In this document: piece by piece, positions 9,528 through 20,122 of the stretch
How the letters are laid out: the number at the start of each line of letters is the position of its first letter
How positions within the stretch are numbered: position 1 is the first letter of the stretch
NCBI GenBank assembly: GCA_964016875.1
Contig: OZ024735.1
Coordinates: 4,814,338 to 4,878,337 of the forward strand
Origin: Fallopia convolvulus
Lineage: Eukaryota > Streptophyta > Magnoliopsida > Caryophyllales > Polygonaceae
DNA length: 64,000 nt
Reading direction: 5' to 3'
Notes under the pieces: model-generated
What the model saw: the letters and a program-made list of their open reading frames with translations, nothing else
What the model was told of the DNA's origin: nothing
Databases searched by the model: none
Made by a program: the position numbers and the translations under genes

Positions 9528-11008
9528 TGATGTTCGTATTTTTAGTATAGTTTTTAGTATGTTTTCTTGGTTTGTTAGGCTTAGTTTTAGTAGTTTTAGG
9601 ATTAGTTTTGTGTGTTTTTGGATAGTTTTGCATATTTTGTGAAAAGTATGGAAGCTACTCCGTTTTGTGTCTTTTTGTAGGTTTTAGCGAGGAAAAGATG
9701 CTATTTGGAGCTGAATTTGGAGTGCTATGATGAAAGACGGAAGAATGCAAGACGAAGAAGTCGAAGCCTAAGTTTCTGGAGATAAAGTGGGGAAGAAAGC
9801 CAAACCCAGGCTCGTTAACGAGGCTGTAAGGGGTCGTTAACGAGGCCCCGAGATGAAGATTTCGAGAGTTTGATTCTGTAACTCACCGATCCTGTGCGGG
9901 AATTTATTTCCGTATCGGTAGAGTATCTTTTTATGATTTTAGGGTTATTATATTATGTATTTTACGTCTTGTTATCTTTCTAGATTTTATTTCTATCTTT
10001 TAGGATTTTATTTCTATCTTCTTAGGAAAGTTTTTATCTTTTAGCCTTATTAGTTTTTAGCCTTATTAGTATAAATAGCCCTCTTATTAGCCTAGGAAAA
10101 GGGGGGAGATCGATTGAAGAGAAGAAGAAGAGCTGAGAAGAGAGAGAGTGGATCGGAGTCGAGATTGAAGCTCGGTGGACGAGAGTTACCGAGGTTGTTG
10201 ATCGTGATTTTGGTTCGGTGCTTGTATTCTTATCGGTTTCTTCTAAATTTCTGTAAAACGATATTTCTATTTAATTTGAGTAGTGTTTTGTTTTCAATGA
10301 TTTCTTTTGTTAAATTTATTTGTTTCCTAGTTATGAGTAGTGAGTAGTCTTCTTTTCTAGGGTCGGGGTTAAACCCGACATAGTTATGCATGTTTGAGGA
10401 GTAAGAATGTGTGTTGATTGCCTTTTATCTATTTTGAGATTGTTTGTTGTGCTTAGACCTAGATGAAAGTCAAGGTGATTTGAGTTTTTAACTTGATTGA
10501 GAGAGAAAGTTATAGACTTGAAGGCTGATATTGTTTGAATACGAAAGTTTCAAGCTTTAGATTCAAAACAAGCAATTGAGTCGATTGGTTAATGAAAATA
10601 GGTTAATTTACTCGATAGTCGATGAAAGTTGATGAATTTATCTGTTTAAAGGCATAATCTTATCTTCTTACGACTTTATATGCATGACTATGTTGTGGAC
10701 CTTATCCTAGATCTTTGTTTTATTTGAATTCTCTTGAAGTGATATTCGTTGCTGAGTTTGTAGGCTCGGTATTGAACTATTTAGGTCGTTAGTTTTGGTC
10801 TTTTTGTTTGCGGTGGTTCGTTAACGACCCTGACAACGTCGTTAACGAGGCTGCTTGTGAGTGTTTTGCTTGCTTTTGTTTGATTTTTTTGGTAGTCGAT
10901 AAACAAACAACCTTGCTTCTCGTGGAACGATTCTGACTTCGCTATACACAGCGGGGTCTTGACTTATAAATTTATTTGTTGTCCCGAGTCAAGAAACCCT
11001 CTTCAACA
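9528..11008 (+). repeat. 5' LTR of the Athila element
   Basis: The LTR starts TGATGTTCG and ends CAACA next to the primer-binding site; length about 1481 bp. The first 693 bp match the truncated 3' LTR. A TATA box (TATAAATAG) lies at 10070-10078, so transcription probably starts near 10100, in front of the purine-rich AGAAGAAGAAGAGC tract. Four copies of the palindrome TCGTTAACGA occur, at 9812, 9834, 10818 and 10839. Confidence 0.88.
10070..10078 (+). promoter_or_regulatory. TATA box of the Athila LTR
   Basis: TATAAATAG in the left LTR. The 3' LTR copy reads TTTAAATAG, with a 16-bp deletion just before it, so its promoter is probably weakened. Confidence 0.6.
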
Positions 11009-11011
11009 AAT

Positions 11012-11029
11012 TGGCGCCGTTGCCGGGGA
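11012..11029 (+). promoter_or_regulatory. Primer-binding site, tRNA-Asp type
   Basis: TGGCGCCGTTGCCGGGGA starts three bases after the LTR end. It is complementary to the 3' end of plant tRNA-Asp, the usual primer of Athila elements. Confidence 0.88.
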
Positions 11030-11122
11030 AGCAACGCGTTTGTTTGTTTATCTGTGGGTCCAGGAATAGCCCGACCCCGTTTTGTTTTTAATTTTTGTTT
11101 TCTTTGTCTGTTTTCTCAGCGC

Positions 11123-11735
11123 ATGCCGGTAGGACGTCGAAGGCTTGAGTTTGACAACGCTGGTTATTACTCAGAACCTGAACGTTCCCTGCACCGTAGA
11201 CGCCGAGAGAACCGAGCCATGGCCACACCTGAAGAGATGGCTCGTCAGTTAGAAATCCTCCAAACACAGATGGAGGCATTGAAAACTGAGAAGGAAGGCG
11301 CTGCCGCCGAGGCTGAGCGTCAACGAGCTGCCAATGCTCGTCTACAGGAAGAGTTGAATGCCTATCCGAGGAATGCCAAACAGTACATGCATCTAGAACT
11401 GAGGGTGCTAGAGTCCCCAATCGTGCTTCCAGAGATAGAGAAAGCCTTTGAGATCAAGTCTTAATTTATATCCTTAATTAAACGGGCTCAGTTTGAAGGG
11501 AAACCCACTGAGTGCCCTATGGAGTATATTAGAAATTTTCTTGACTTATGTGACACCATAGCTGCTGAAGGTGTCTCACTAGAATATGTTCTATTAAAAG
11601 CTTTCAGGTGGTCTCTTGTTGGAAAGGCCCTGAGCTAGTTGGAGAGCCTACCTCCTAAGTCTATCAGGACTTGGAAGAACTTGTATGATCAATGGAGTTG
11701 AGGACAGAGTTGAGGAAACGCATCACCTCCTATCC
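11123..11735 (+). pseudogene. Gag N-terminal part of the Athila element
   Basis: The likely start is the ATG at 11123 (MPVGRRRLEFDNAGYYSEPE). The frame is open to a TAA at 11462-11464 and continues in the same frame with further gag-like sequence (FEGKPTECP, then LPPKSIRTWKNLYDQ) past a TAG near 11635. A coiled-coil stretch rich in E, A and Q covers about residues 40-85. Near 11735 the frame runs abruptly into sequence from the end of the protease region, the first junction of the internal amplification. The product would be the capsid protein. Two stops and the junction show that this copy cannot make full-length Gag. Confidence 0.75.
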
Positions 11736-11932
11736 CCACCAACATCGTTAACGACCTTGGCCGAAGACAATGAAATTTCAGCATTTGAATACCTCGAGGA
11801 GGTGTTGAAGACGGAACCAGAAGAACCGATTTTAATCCCAGCTGAACCGTCCCCAGCACTTAAACCCCTTCCAGACTCCCTCGGGTATGAATTCCTTGGT
11901 CCTAATTCTACTTTGCCTTTCATCATTAATGC

Positions 11933-12785
11933 TAAATTAAATCACCAGCTGCCTAATGAGACCTTTGTTGAAACATGGGAAATATTCAAAGAGATGCTTA
12001 GACAGTGCCCCACTCATGGACAACCTTTATATGTTTTGCAAGAAATCTTTTTCCAGGGTATCAACGCGGAGACCAAGAACCGCATCAACACGCATACAGG
12101 GTGCGGTTTCATAGAGATGGACCCTACAACTGCGTGGGAATTGCTGGATAAGCTGTCCAATTACGATGCCATGTATGGAACCCAGCAGACTCCCCAGCCT
12201 CAGAAACGTCCTTATGTGCCTAACCGAGAAGAAGTTGACCCAGATGTTAAAAATCAGTTTCTAGAAGATGAGGTCAACCGCCTGAAGAAGCAGGTAAGTT
12301 TTCTGAAATCCTCTCAATCTTGTCAAGAGTGTGGTTCTGCTGCCCATAGTACTTCTGCTTGCACTAACATAGAGCAGGTAAGAGCCGCTGAGACAATTGC
12401 TGAGATGAATTACATGAGAGGCCCATACAGGAACCAGCCTAGTAATTTTGACAAGTCGAACAACTATCAGACATGGGGAAATCAAAATCCAAATCCAAGC
12501 TATGCAGCACCTCCACCAAATAGACGACCTGCGCCTTATCGACCTCCAGGCCATCAGGAGCCACCATCTTGGGTACAAGGGTTATAGGAAAGCATCAATG
12601 GGGTCCACAACAAGGTCAACGAAGTTCAAGTTAACCTTAACCACCAAAATAAAAGATGGGGAGAGTTCGATATATGGAAGAAGAATGTTGATTCCCAACT
12701 AGGGAACCTTGCTGCACAGATTTCGAGACCATAAGGGCAATTTTCGGGACGTCCCGAAGAAAACCCTAAAGGACAGATAGCAGCA
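11933..12785 (+). pseudogene. Gag C-terminal half with zinc knuckle, copy 1
   Basis: After the repeat junction the frame reads HQLPNETFVETWEIFKEML and EIFFQGINAETKNRINTH, the second half of an Athila capsid domain. A single CCHC-like knuckle follows (CQECGSAAHSTSAC at about 12320-12363), then a P/N-rich linker. The frame stops at TAG 12585-12587 (GLQ to stop) and again at TAA near 12734, before the HLRSGKTL tract. A consensus splice donor, CAGGTAAGTTTT, lies at 12290-12301. It would bind RNA in the particle; the stops break it. Confidence 0.75.
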
Positions 12786-14183
12786 GTGCACCTTAGGAGC
12801 GGAAAGACATTGCCGGAGCGTGTCCAAGCTGAGGACAAGAAGGAAGAGGACACCACGGATACCCTCGGTAACGAGCCAGCAAGGGAAATTACCGAACCAG
12901 CGTACCATGGTGATGAGGCTCCAAGGGTACCTAACAACCCTACCCCAGGTAAGTTTTCTAAACCGAGCCTTCCTCTCAATCCCAGGGTAGTTAACAACCC
13001 CAACAAGGTCGGTAACGACCCGCCGAGCGTACCTAACGACCCTAGTGTCGACCCGGTAGCATCACCCCTCGAGCCTAACTTGGTTCTGAGGATGGTGAAG
13101 TCTCTTCCATTTCCCACTAAGAAATCCGTGGACTCTACTGAGAGTAAGTTCAAGCGTTTCGTAAAGATTCTGCAGGGCATTAATATTTCCATCTCATTCG
13201 CTGAGGCCCTAAGCGAAATGCCGGCTTACACAAAATTCTTGAAAGATATTCTTAGCAGGAAACGATCCATTACAAAGCTGCAAGATGAAGTCATATCTAT
13301 AGCTCTACCAGAAAAGTTAGGAGATCCAGGGAGATTTGCAATAACGATTGGAATAGGCGACCACAAGTTCAAAGCTTTATGTGATCTGGGAGCCAATGCC
13401 AGTTTACTCCCTCTCTCAATCTGGTCTAAAGCAAATATGGGACCATTAGAGCCCATCAACCTGCGGCTTTACATGGCAGACGGATCCTGCATCAAACAAA
13501 CAGGGGTGATAGAAGACTTTCCGGTTCAAGTGGGCAAGTTCTTTGTTCCAAACAACTTCATCGTTATGGCAATGCCCGAAGATCCGGTGGTGCCTATTAT
13601 TTTGGGAAAACCGTTCCTCGCCACAGCTGGAGCCATAATTGATGTTAGGAGGGGACTCCTAACTTTCGAAATTGGGGATGAGGTGATGGAATTCCGATTC
13701 AAACAGGCAACTAAGGAGACTGATAGAGCCGAAGTCAAGATGCTCTACACCCACAAGGAGATCATTGAATGTGGAGACCCTATTGGAAGGTTGGCATCAG
13801 ATGATGAAGTTTCAGGGAAAAGATGGATGGAAATAGCTCATGCAGTTTCGGTAACAAGTTCACCAGCTTCCGTACCGACTCTATTGGTAGACGAAGCAGG
13901 CTCGTTAACGACCCCACCAGCATCGTTAAGGACCTTGGCCGAAGACAATGAAATTTCAGCATTTGAATACCTCGAGGAGGTGTTGAAGACGGAACCAGAA
14001 GAACCGATTTTAATCCCAGCTGAACCGTCCCCAGCACTTAAACCCCTTCCAGACTCCCTCGGGTATGAATTCCTTGGTCCTAATTCTACTTTGCCTTTCA
14101 TCATTAATGCTAAATTAAATCACCAGCTGCCTAATGAGACCTTTGTTGAAACATGGGAAATATTCAAAGAGATGCTTAGATAG
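12786..14183 (+). pseudogene. Protease region, copy 1, running into duplicated gag
   Basis: Starts at HLRSGKTLPERVQAED and passes through a repeat-rich linker with NNP/NDP units. The aspartic protease domain has active-site motif CDLGANASLLPL (about residue 200), where the usual D-[ST]-G is D-L-G as in other Athila elements, and the flap-end VVPIILGKPFLAT. After the protease the frame crosses the 13921 repeat boundary into spacer and gag sequence and stops at TAG 14181-14183; copy 1 at the equivalent place has CAG (glutamine). This frame is therefore an artificial protease-gag fusion created by the duplication. Confidence 0.75.
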
Positions 14184-14963
14184 TGCTCCACTCATGGACA
14201 ACCTTTATATGTTTTGCAAGAAATCTTTTTCCAGGGTATCAACGCGGAGACCAAGAACCGCATCAACACGCATACAGGGTGCGGTTTCATAGAGATGGAC
14301 CCTACAACTGCGTGGGAATTGCTGGATAAGCTGTCCAATTACGATGCCATGTATGGAACCCAGCAGACTCCCCAGCCTCAGAAACGTCCTTATGTGCCTA
14401 ACCGAGAAGAAGTTGACCCAGATGTTAAAAATCAGTTTCTACAAGATGAGGTCAACCGCCTGAAGAAGCAGGTAAGTTTTCTGAAATCCTCTCAATCTTG
14501 TCAAGAGTGTGGTTTTGCTGCCCATAGTACTTCTGCTTGCACTAACATAGAGCAGGTAAGAGCCGCTGAGACAATTGCTGAGATGAATTACATGAGAGGC
14601 CCATACAGGAACCAGCCTAGTAATTTTGACAAGTCGAACAACTATCAGACGTGGGGAAATCAAAATCCAAATCCAAGCTATGCAGCACCTCCACCAGATA
14701 GACGACCTGCGCCTTATCGACCTCCAGGCCATCAGGAGCCACCATCTTGGGTACAAGGGTTACAGGAAAGCATCAATGGGGTCCACAACAAGGTCAACGA
14801 AGTTCAAGTTAACCTTAACCACCAAAATAAAAGATGAGGAGAGTTCGATATATGGAAGAAGAATGTTGACTCCCAACTAGGGAACCTTGCTGCACAGATT
14901 CCGAGACCACAAGGGCAACTTTCGGGACGTCCCGAAGAAAACCCTAAAGGGCAGATAGCAGCA
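14117..14963 (+). pseudogene. Gag C-terminal half, copy 2
   Basis: Second copy of the capsid half and zinc knuckle (CQECGFAAHSTSAC, where copy 1 has S for F). It is open from 14214 to a TGA at 14835-14837, at a place where copy 1 reads TGG. The stop seen at 12585 in copy 1 is a CAG here. The two copies are thus damaged at different sites, so neither alone encodes a complete product. Confidence 0.75.
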
Positions 14964-17900
14964 GTGCACCTTAGGAGTGGAAAGACATTGCCGGAGCGTG
15001 TCCAAGCTGAGGACAAGAAGGAAGAGGACACTACGGATACCCTTGGTAACGAGCCAACAAGGGAAATGACCGAACCAGCGTACCATGGTGATGAGGCTCC
15101 AAGGGTACCTAACAACCCTACCCCAGGTAAGTTTTCTAAACCGAGCCTTCCTCTCAATCCCAGGGTAGTTAACAACCCCAACAAGGTCGGTAACGACCCG
15201 CCGAGCGTACCTAACGACCCTAGTGTCGACCCGGTAGCATCACCCCTCGAGCCTAACTTGGTTCTGAGGATGGTGAAGTCTCTTCCATTTCCCACTAAGA
15301 AATCTGTGGAATCTACTGAGAGTAAGTTCAAGCGTTTTGTAAAGATTCTGCAGGGCATTAATATTTCCATCCCATTCGCTGAGGCCCTAAGCAAAATGCC
15401 GGCTTACACAAAATTCTTGAAAGATATTCTTAGCAGGAAACGATCCATTACAAAGCTGCAAGATGAAGTCAGATCTATAGCTCTACCAGAAAAGTTAGGA
15501 GATCCAAGGAGATTTACAATAACGATTGGAATAGGCGACCACAAGTTCAAAGCTTTTTGTGATCTGGGAGCCAATGCCAGTTTACTGCCTCTCTCAATCT
15601 GGTCTAAAGCCAATATGGGACCATTAGAGCCCATCAACATGCGGCTTTACATGGCAGACGGATCCTGCATCAAACCAACAGGGGTGATAGAAGACTTTCC
15701 GGTTCAAGTGGGCAAGTTCTTTGTTCCAAACGACTTCATCGTTATGGCAACGCCCGAAGATCCGGTGGTGCCTATTATTTTGGGAAGACCGTTCCTCGCC
15801 ACAGCTGGAGCCATAATTGATGTTAGGAGGGGACGCCTAACTTTCGAAATTGGGGATGAGGTGACGGAATTCCGATTCAAACAAGCAACTAAGGAGACTG
15901 ATAGAGCCGAAGTCAAGATGCTCTACACCCACAAGGAGATCATTGAATGTGGAGACCCTATTGGAAGGTTGGCATCAGATGATGAAGTTTCAGGGCAAAG
16001 ATGGATGGAAATAGCTCATGCAGTTTCGGTAACAAGTTCACCAGCTTCCGTACCGACTCTATTGGCAGACGAAGCAGGCTCGTTAACGACCCCACCAGCA
16101 TCGTTAACGACCTTGGCCGAAGACAATGAAATTTCAGCATTTGAATACCTCGAGGAGGTGTTGAAGACGGAACCAGAAGAACCGATTCTAATCCCAGCTG
16201 AACCGTCCCCAACACTTAAACCCCTTCCAGACTCCCTCAAGTATGAATTCCTTGGTTCTAATTTTACTTTGCCTGTCATCATTAATGCTAAATTAAAAGA
16301 TGAGGAAGTAGGAAAACTACTGAATGTGCTTAGGATGCATAGGAAAGCCATAGGCTACTCCCTAGATGATATAACTGGCATATCTCCTTCCCTTTGCATG
16401 CATAGGATATACATGGAGGATAATCATAAACCCACCATAGAGCATCAACGTAGGTTAAATCCTAACATGAAAGATGTGGTTAAAAAGGAAATCATTAAAT
16501 TACTTGATGCCGGGATCATATTTCCTATATCGGACAGCCAATGGGTGAGTCCGGTCCATGTAGTTCCAAAGAAAGGGGGGATGACTGTCATAGAAAACGA
16601 AAAGGGAGAACTTATTCCGACTAGGACCACCACTAGTTGGAGGATGTGCATAGATTATAGGAAGCTTAATAGTGCTACTAGAAAAGATCATTTTCCGCTT
16701 CCTTTTATTGACCAGGTGTTAGAACGCTTAGCCCAGCATGATTATTTCTGTTATTTAGATGGCTATAGCGGTTTTTGGCAGATTCCCATTCATCTTGATG
16801 ATCAGGAGAAGACAACCTTTACATGTCCTTATGGAACCTTTGCCTATAAAAGAATGCCATTTGGGCTTTGCAACGCCCCTGCCACCTTTCAAAGGTGTAT
16901 GATGGCCATTTTTTCGGATATGATAGAGGAGATTGTAGAGGATTTCATGGATGACTTTTCTGTTTATGGTTCTTCATTTGATTCTTGTCTTGCTAATCTT
17001 GCACGAGTGCTTAAAAGATGTGAAGAAACCAATCTTGTGTTGAATTGGGAAAAGTGTCATTTCATGGTTCAAGAGGGGATAGTATTAGGGCATCTTGTCT
17101 CTAAGAGAGGAATAGAGGTAGATAAAGCAAATATTGAGCTTATCGAAAAATTACCTCCTCCTTCTTCTGTAAGAGACATTAGGAGTTTCCTAGGGCATGC
17201 TGGCTTTTACAGACGATTTATCCAGGATTTTTCAAAGATAACTAAACCTTTAACTAACCTACTAATGAAAGATGTAGTGTTTGAGCTGTCTCCAGAATGT
17301 CTTGAAGCATTTTACAGGTTAAGAGCTGCCCTCGTGACCGCCCCCATCATGCAGTCCCCGGATTGGACACTACCTTTTGAGATTATGTGCGATGCCAGTG
17401 ACTATGTAGTTGGCGCAGTCTTAGGACAACGGAAGGACAAGAAACTCCACGCCATCTATTACGCCAGTAAGACGCTAGATGAGGCACAAAGTAAGTATAC
17501 CACAACGGAGAAAGAATTCCTTGCTGTGGTATTTGCCTTTGAAAAATTCCGGTCCTACCTAGTTGGATCAAAAGTGATTGTTTACAGTGACCATGAGGCC
17601 GTTAGATACTTAATGGCCAAAAAGGATGCCATGCCTAGGTTGCTTCGTTGGATGCTCTTGCTGCAGGAATTTGACCACGAAATAAGAGACAAAAAGGGAG
17701 CAGAGAACCTAGTGGCGGATCACTTATCCCGATTACCGGTTGAACACATCACTGATTCCAACAATGAGGTGCCAATAAATGACTCTAGACCTGACGAACA
17801 CCTCCTGCTGAACGAGGTTGAACTTGACAAAACCCTCGTCACCGACCCCTTTAGGTTCGTTAACGAGGCACCGAGGCTGGAATGCATTAACCATGCGGGC

Positions 17901-18167
17901 AAAAGTCCAAGGAGCATCGACACAACAGTTGAGCAGATTGTTACTAAGCCACGGGAGGTCGTTACCGAGGATATAACAACAACTCCAGGCTCATTAACGA
18001 CCCACACCGGTCTAATAACGATCCAATTAGGTAAGATTTCTGAACCACAACTCAGCCAATTCGATTCAATCCCTTATTCTACTTCTACCTCTACTTCTTC
18101 TACATCATTTCATGCTATTAGAGGGTCAAAACCCCTTGGTTCGCGGATTTTGCTAACTATCTTGTAG
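14964..18167 (+). CDS. Athila pol: protease, reverse transcriptase, RNase H (1067 codons)
   Basis: The longest open frame in the window. In order: linker from HLRSGKTL; protease (CDLGANASLLPL near residue 195, IILGRPFLAT near 275); spacer with the SLTTPPA repeat; RT from about residue 470, with WRMCIDYRKLNSAT, the RMPFGLCNAPATFQRC tract and the catalytic box VEDFMDDFSVYG; RNase H with MCDASDYVVGAVLGQ, YTTTEKEFLAVVFA, YSDHEAVRYL and VADHLSRLP. All key aspartates of RT and RNase H appear present. The tail is an element-specific linker containing NEVPIND and SLTTHTG. It normally continues into integrase, but a frameshift after PWF/GSRILL ends it at TAG 18165-18167. Possibly still translated through RNase H. 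Confidence 0.88.
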   Translation: MHLRSGKTLPERVQAEDKKEEDTTDTLGNEPTREMTEPAYHGDEAPRVPNNPTPGKFSKPSLPLNPRVVNNPNKVGNDPPSVPNDPSVDPVASPLEPNLVLRMVKSLPFPTKKSVESTESKFKRFVKILQGINISIPFAEALSKMPAYTKFLKDILSRKRSITKLQDEVRSIALPEKLGDPRRFTITIGIGDHKFKAFCDLGANASLLPLSIWSKANMGPLEPINMRLYMADGSCIKPTGVIEDFPVQVGKFFVPNDFIVMATPEDPVVPIILGRPFLATAGAIIDVRRGRLTFEIGDEVTEFRFKQATKETDRAEVKMLYTHKEIIECGDPIGRLASDDEVSGQRWMEIAHAVSVTSSPASVPTLLADEAGSLTTPPASLTTLAEDNEISAFEYLEEVLKTEPEEPILIPAEPSPTLKPLPDSLKYEFLGSNFTLPVIINAKLKDEEVGKLLNVLRMHRKAIGYSLDDITGISPSLCMHRIYMEDNHKPTIEHQRRLNPNMKDVVKKEIIKLLDAGIIFPISDSQWVSPVHVVPKKGGMTVIENEKGELIPTRTTTSWRMCIDYRKLNSATRKDHFPLPFIDQVLERLAQHDYFCYLDGYSGFWQIPIHLDDQEKTTFTCPYGTFAYKRMPFGLCNAPATFQRCMMAIFSDMIEEIVEDFMDDFSVYGSSFDSCLANLARVLKRCEETNLVLNWEKCHFMVQEGIVLGHLVSKRGIEVDKANIELIEKLPPPSSVRDIRSFLGHAGFYRRFIQDFSKITKPLTNLLMKDVVFELSPECLEAFYRLRAALVTAPIMQSPDWTLPFEIMCDASDYVVGAVLGQRKDKKLHAIYYASKTLDEAQSKYTTTEKEFLAVVFAFEKFRSYLVGSKVIVYSDHEAVRYLMAKKDAMPRLLRWMLLLQEFDHEIRDKKGAENLVADHLSRLPVEHITDSNNEVPINDSRPDEHLLLNEVELDKTLVTDPFRFVNEAPRLECINHAGKSPRSIDTTVEQIVTKPREVVTEDITTTPGSLTTHTGLITIQLGKISEPQLSQFDSIPYSTSTSTSSTSFHAIRGSKPLGSRILLTIL

Positions 18168-18537
18168 GAGGCATAATTCCCGAAGGACTGACCCCACAAA
18201 AGAAGAAGAAGTTCCTCCATGATGTAAAACAGTACTATTGGGACGATCCTTACTTGTTTAAACAAGGAAGCGATCACCTCTTTAGACGCTGTATCCCAAA
18301 AGAAGAGGTCGAGAACGTGATTTTTCAATGTCACAAGCTTCCTACAGGTGGCCATGCAAAAGGATTCAAAACCACGACGAAGATTCTTTCAAGTGATCTC
18401 TACTGGCCAACCATGTTTAAAGATGTATAGGCTTATGTGACAGCATGCGATGAATGCCAGCGCTCAGGCAACATCACTTGGAGACATGAGAATCCGCTAA
18501 CCGGGATATTAGAGGTCGAGCTATTCGATGTATGGGG
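18151..18537 (+). pseudogene. Integrase N-terminal zinc-finger remnant
   Basis: Downstream of the frameshift the frame reads FADFANYLVGGIIPEGLTPQ, then CHKLPTGGHAKGFKTTTKIL, a stop at TAG 18428-18430, and CDECQRSGN. These are the histidine and cysteine pairs of the integrase zinc finger. The frame reaches the tract FDVWGI at about 18526-18537, which in intact Athila elements is followed by the catalytic core. Confidence 0.8.
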
Positions 18538-19032
18538 CATACAAGACACCTCTACGCACCACTCCTTACAAATCTAGTGTATGGCAAGGCATGTCATTTA
18601 CCGGTTGAGATGGAGCATAAAGCATTATGGGCTCTTAAGGAGCTCAACATGAACCTCGACGCGGCAGGAGCAAAAAGATTCATGGACTTGCAAGCATTAG
18701 AAGAATTGAGGCTGAAGGCGTACGAAAAAGCTGAAATATACAAAGAGCGCACCAAGCGGTGGCATGATCGGAAATTAGTGCCCAAAACTTATGAAGTTGG
18801 CGATAAGGTACTTCTTTTCAACTCTAGACTTCGGCTTTTCCCAGGGAAGCTTAGAATACGATGGAGTGGGCCATTCGTGGTTCATCACATCTATCCTCAC
18901 GGTGCGGTAGAGTTGATCGATAACCAAGGCGTAATCTTCAAAGTTAATGGCCATCGGCTGAAGAAGTTTCATGAGCAACCCGACCCGGATGAAGAGATTA
19001 GAGTCACTATGGCTCTTACAACGTCGGACTAG
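18532..19032 (+). pseudogene. Integrase C-terminal part; catalytic core deleted
   Basis: The sequence jumps from FDVWGI straight to K-T-P-L-R-T-T-P-Y and LVYGKACHLPVEMEHKALW, which in relatives lies after the third catalytic residue of the DDE triad. The whole catalytic core, normally around 150 codons, is therefore missing. The C-terminal part is well preserved: ERTKRWHDRKLVPK, VGDKVLLFNSRLRLFPGKL and RWSGPFVV. One extra base at the junction shifts the frame. The frame ends at TAG 19030-19032. Without the core the protein cannot join DNA, so the element would need integrase supplied in trans. Confidence 0.82.
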
Positions 19033-19042
19033 CCAAGGAGTA

Positions 19043-19101
19043 CGTCGGGCTGACGATGTTAAAAAATAGCGCTTACGGGAGGCAACCCGCTTTTAGTATA
19101 G
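19043..19101 (+). promoter_or_regulatory. Conserved post-pol motif of Athila-like elements
   Basis: Immediately after pol the sequence contains GCTGACGATGTTAA, AGCGCTT and GGGAGGCAACCC. The same arrangement follows the last coding frame of the second Athila-like element (49870-49928, minus strand) although the two elements are otherwise very different. I infer a functional RNA or splicing signal; the role is not known to me. Confidence 0.6.
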
Positions 19102-19305
19102 AATTAGATTAGATTTTTTTTCTTTTCTTTTCAGATTCTTTATCTTAGCTTTCTTTTGAGTTATTTTTAATAGTTTTTAGGATAGAATAAAGAGCTAACA
19201 AGATGCAGAAAAGGGGCTCGAAAATCACATAAAGAGGCTACGGTAGCTCGTTAACGACCCACCCAGGGTCGTTAACGACCCGGTTTGGCGAAGCGGCTCG
19301 GGCAG

Positions 19306-20117
19306 GTAAGTTTTTCTAACCCTAATCTATCTTCTATCTTCTACCTTATATCTTATATCCCCTCACCACCGATCGGAATCCTTCACTCCACCGACCGTCG
19401 GAGACGCCGTCGTCACCAAAGCCAGGAATCTCGTTTTCCCACTGACGAGACCCAAGCTCGTTAACCACCCAATTCCGACCTCTTGTTCTTCAAATTCTCG
19501 ATTCTCCGGTATGATTTCTAAACCCTAACTCGAGATTGCATGATTCATGGTTTATAGGGTAGAAATTTCATGTCTTGAATTGTGTTTATAGAGAGGACCG
19601 ATTTTCATGTTTAGATTTTGCTCATGAATTATGGTTGTGCTTAGTTGATTCTCAATCTAGGAAAGATTCTTCATGCTAGATTCTCCATTGCAAGATTTGA
19701 TTTAGAAAAGCATGAATCTTTCTTGTTCTAGGTATTGAGTTTGATTTTCACCGTGTTAATTTTGTGCAAATCTAGCATGTTCGGGATGGGTAATTGAGCA
19801 AGTATGGGGTGCACATATCCGATTGTGTGTCTTGTGAGGGATTATAGAGGAGTGCATGCTTGATTTATGGCTTGATTTTTAAAGTTGATAAACCCTAGAA
19901 TTCTGTGAACTGGGTCTCGGCAGCTCGTTAACGACCCACCCAAGCTCGTTAACGACCCTGCGCAAATTCAAAGTTCATTAACCAGTCCAGATTCGTAAAC
20001 GACCCAATTGGGTAGTTAACGAATAAATCCGAGGATTATTTCGAGACCAAGTATGGGGTCTCTTGCCTAACCTAACTTGAGTGGATCTTATCTTGGAAAA
20101 TCATGATTGTTTTGTAG
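19306..20117 (+). other. Possible intron in front of the env-like ORF
   Basis: A consensus donor CAG/GTAAGTTTTT sits at 19303-19312, and an acceptor TTTTGTAG at 20110-20117 stands six bases before the ATG of the env-like ORF. A spliced RNA would bring this ORF close to the 5' end of a subgenomic message, as proposed for Athila env-like genes. The stretch contains no gene, but has palindromes at 19925 and 19946 inside it and a pair at 19248 and 19269 just before it. Confidence 0.45.
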
Positions 20118-20122
20118 ATCAC

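Larger units (their letters stand above)
11743..16296 (+). repeat. Tandem amplification of a 2178-bp gag-protease block
   Basis: The same sequence (CATCGTTAA...GACCTTGGCC and on) begins at 11743, 13921 and 16099, so the period is exactly 2178 bp. Each full unit runs: about 198 bp from between protease and RT, then gag C-terminal half, zinc knuckle, linker and protease. The third start continues into RT instead of gag; the switch point is at AAATTAAA in each case. The first junction (about 11735) joins gag to the spacer at a short shared CCCACCA. The units differ by a small number of point changes, including different stop codons. Confidence 0.93.

Noticed and set aside
12626..13192. 188-codon minus-strand ORF and its copy at 14804-15394
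   Set aside because: Shadow of the gag-protease linker on the other strand, present in both repeat copies, with biased L/G/S composition and no motif.
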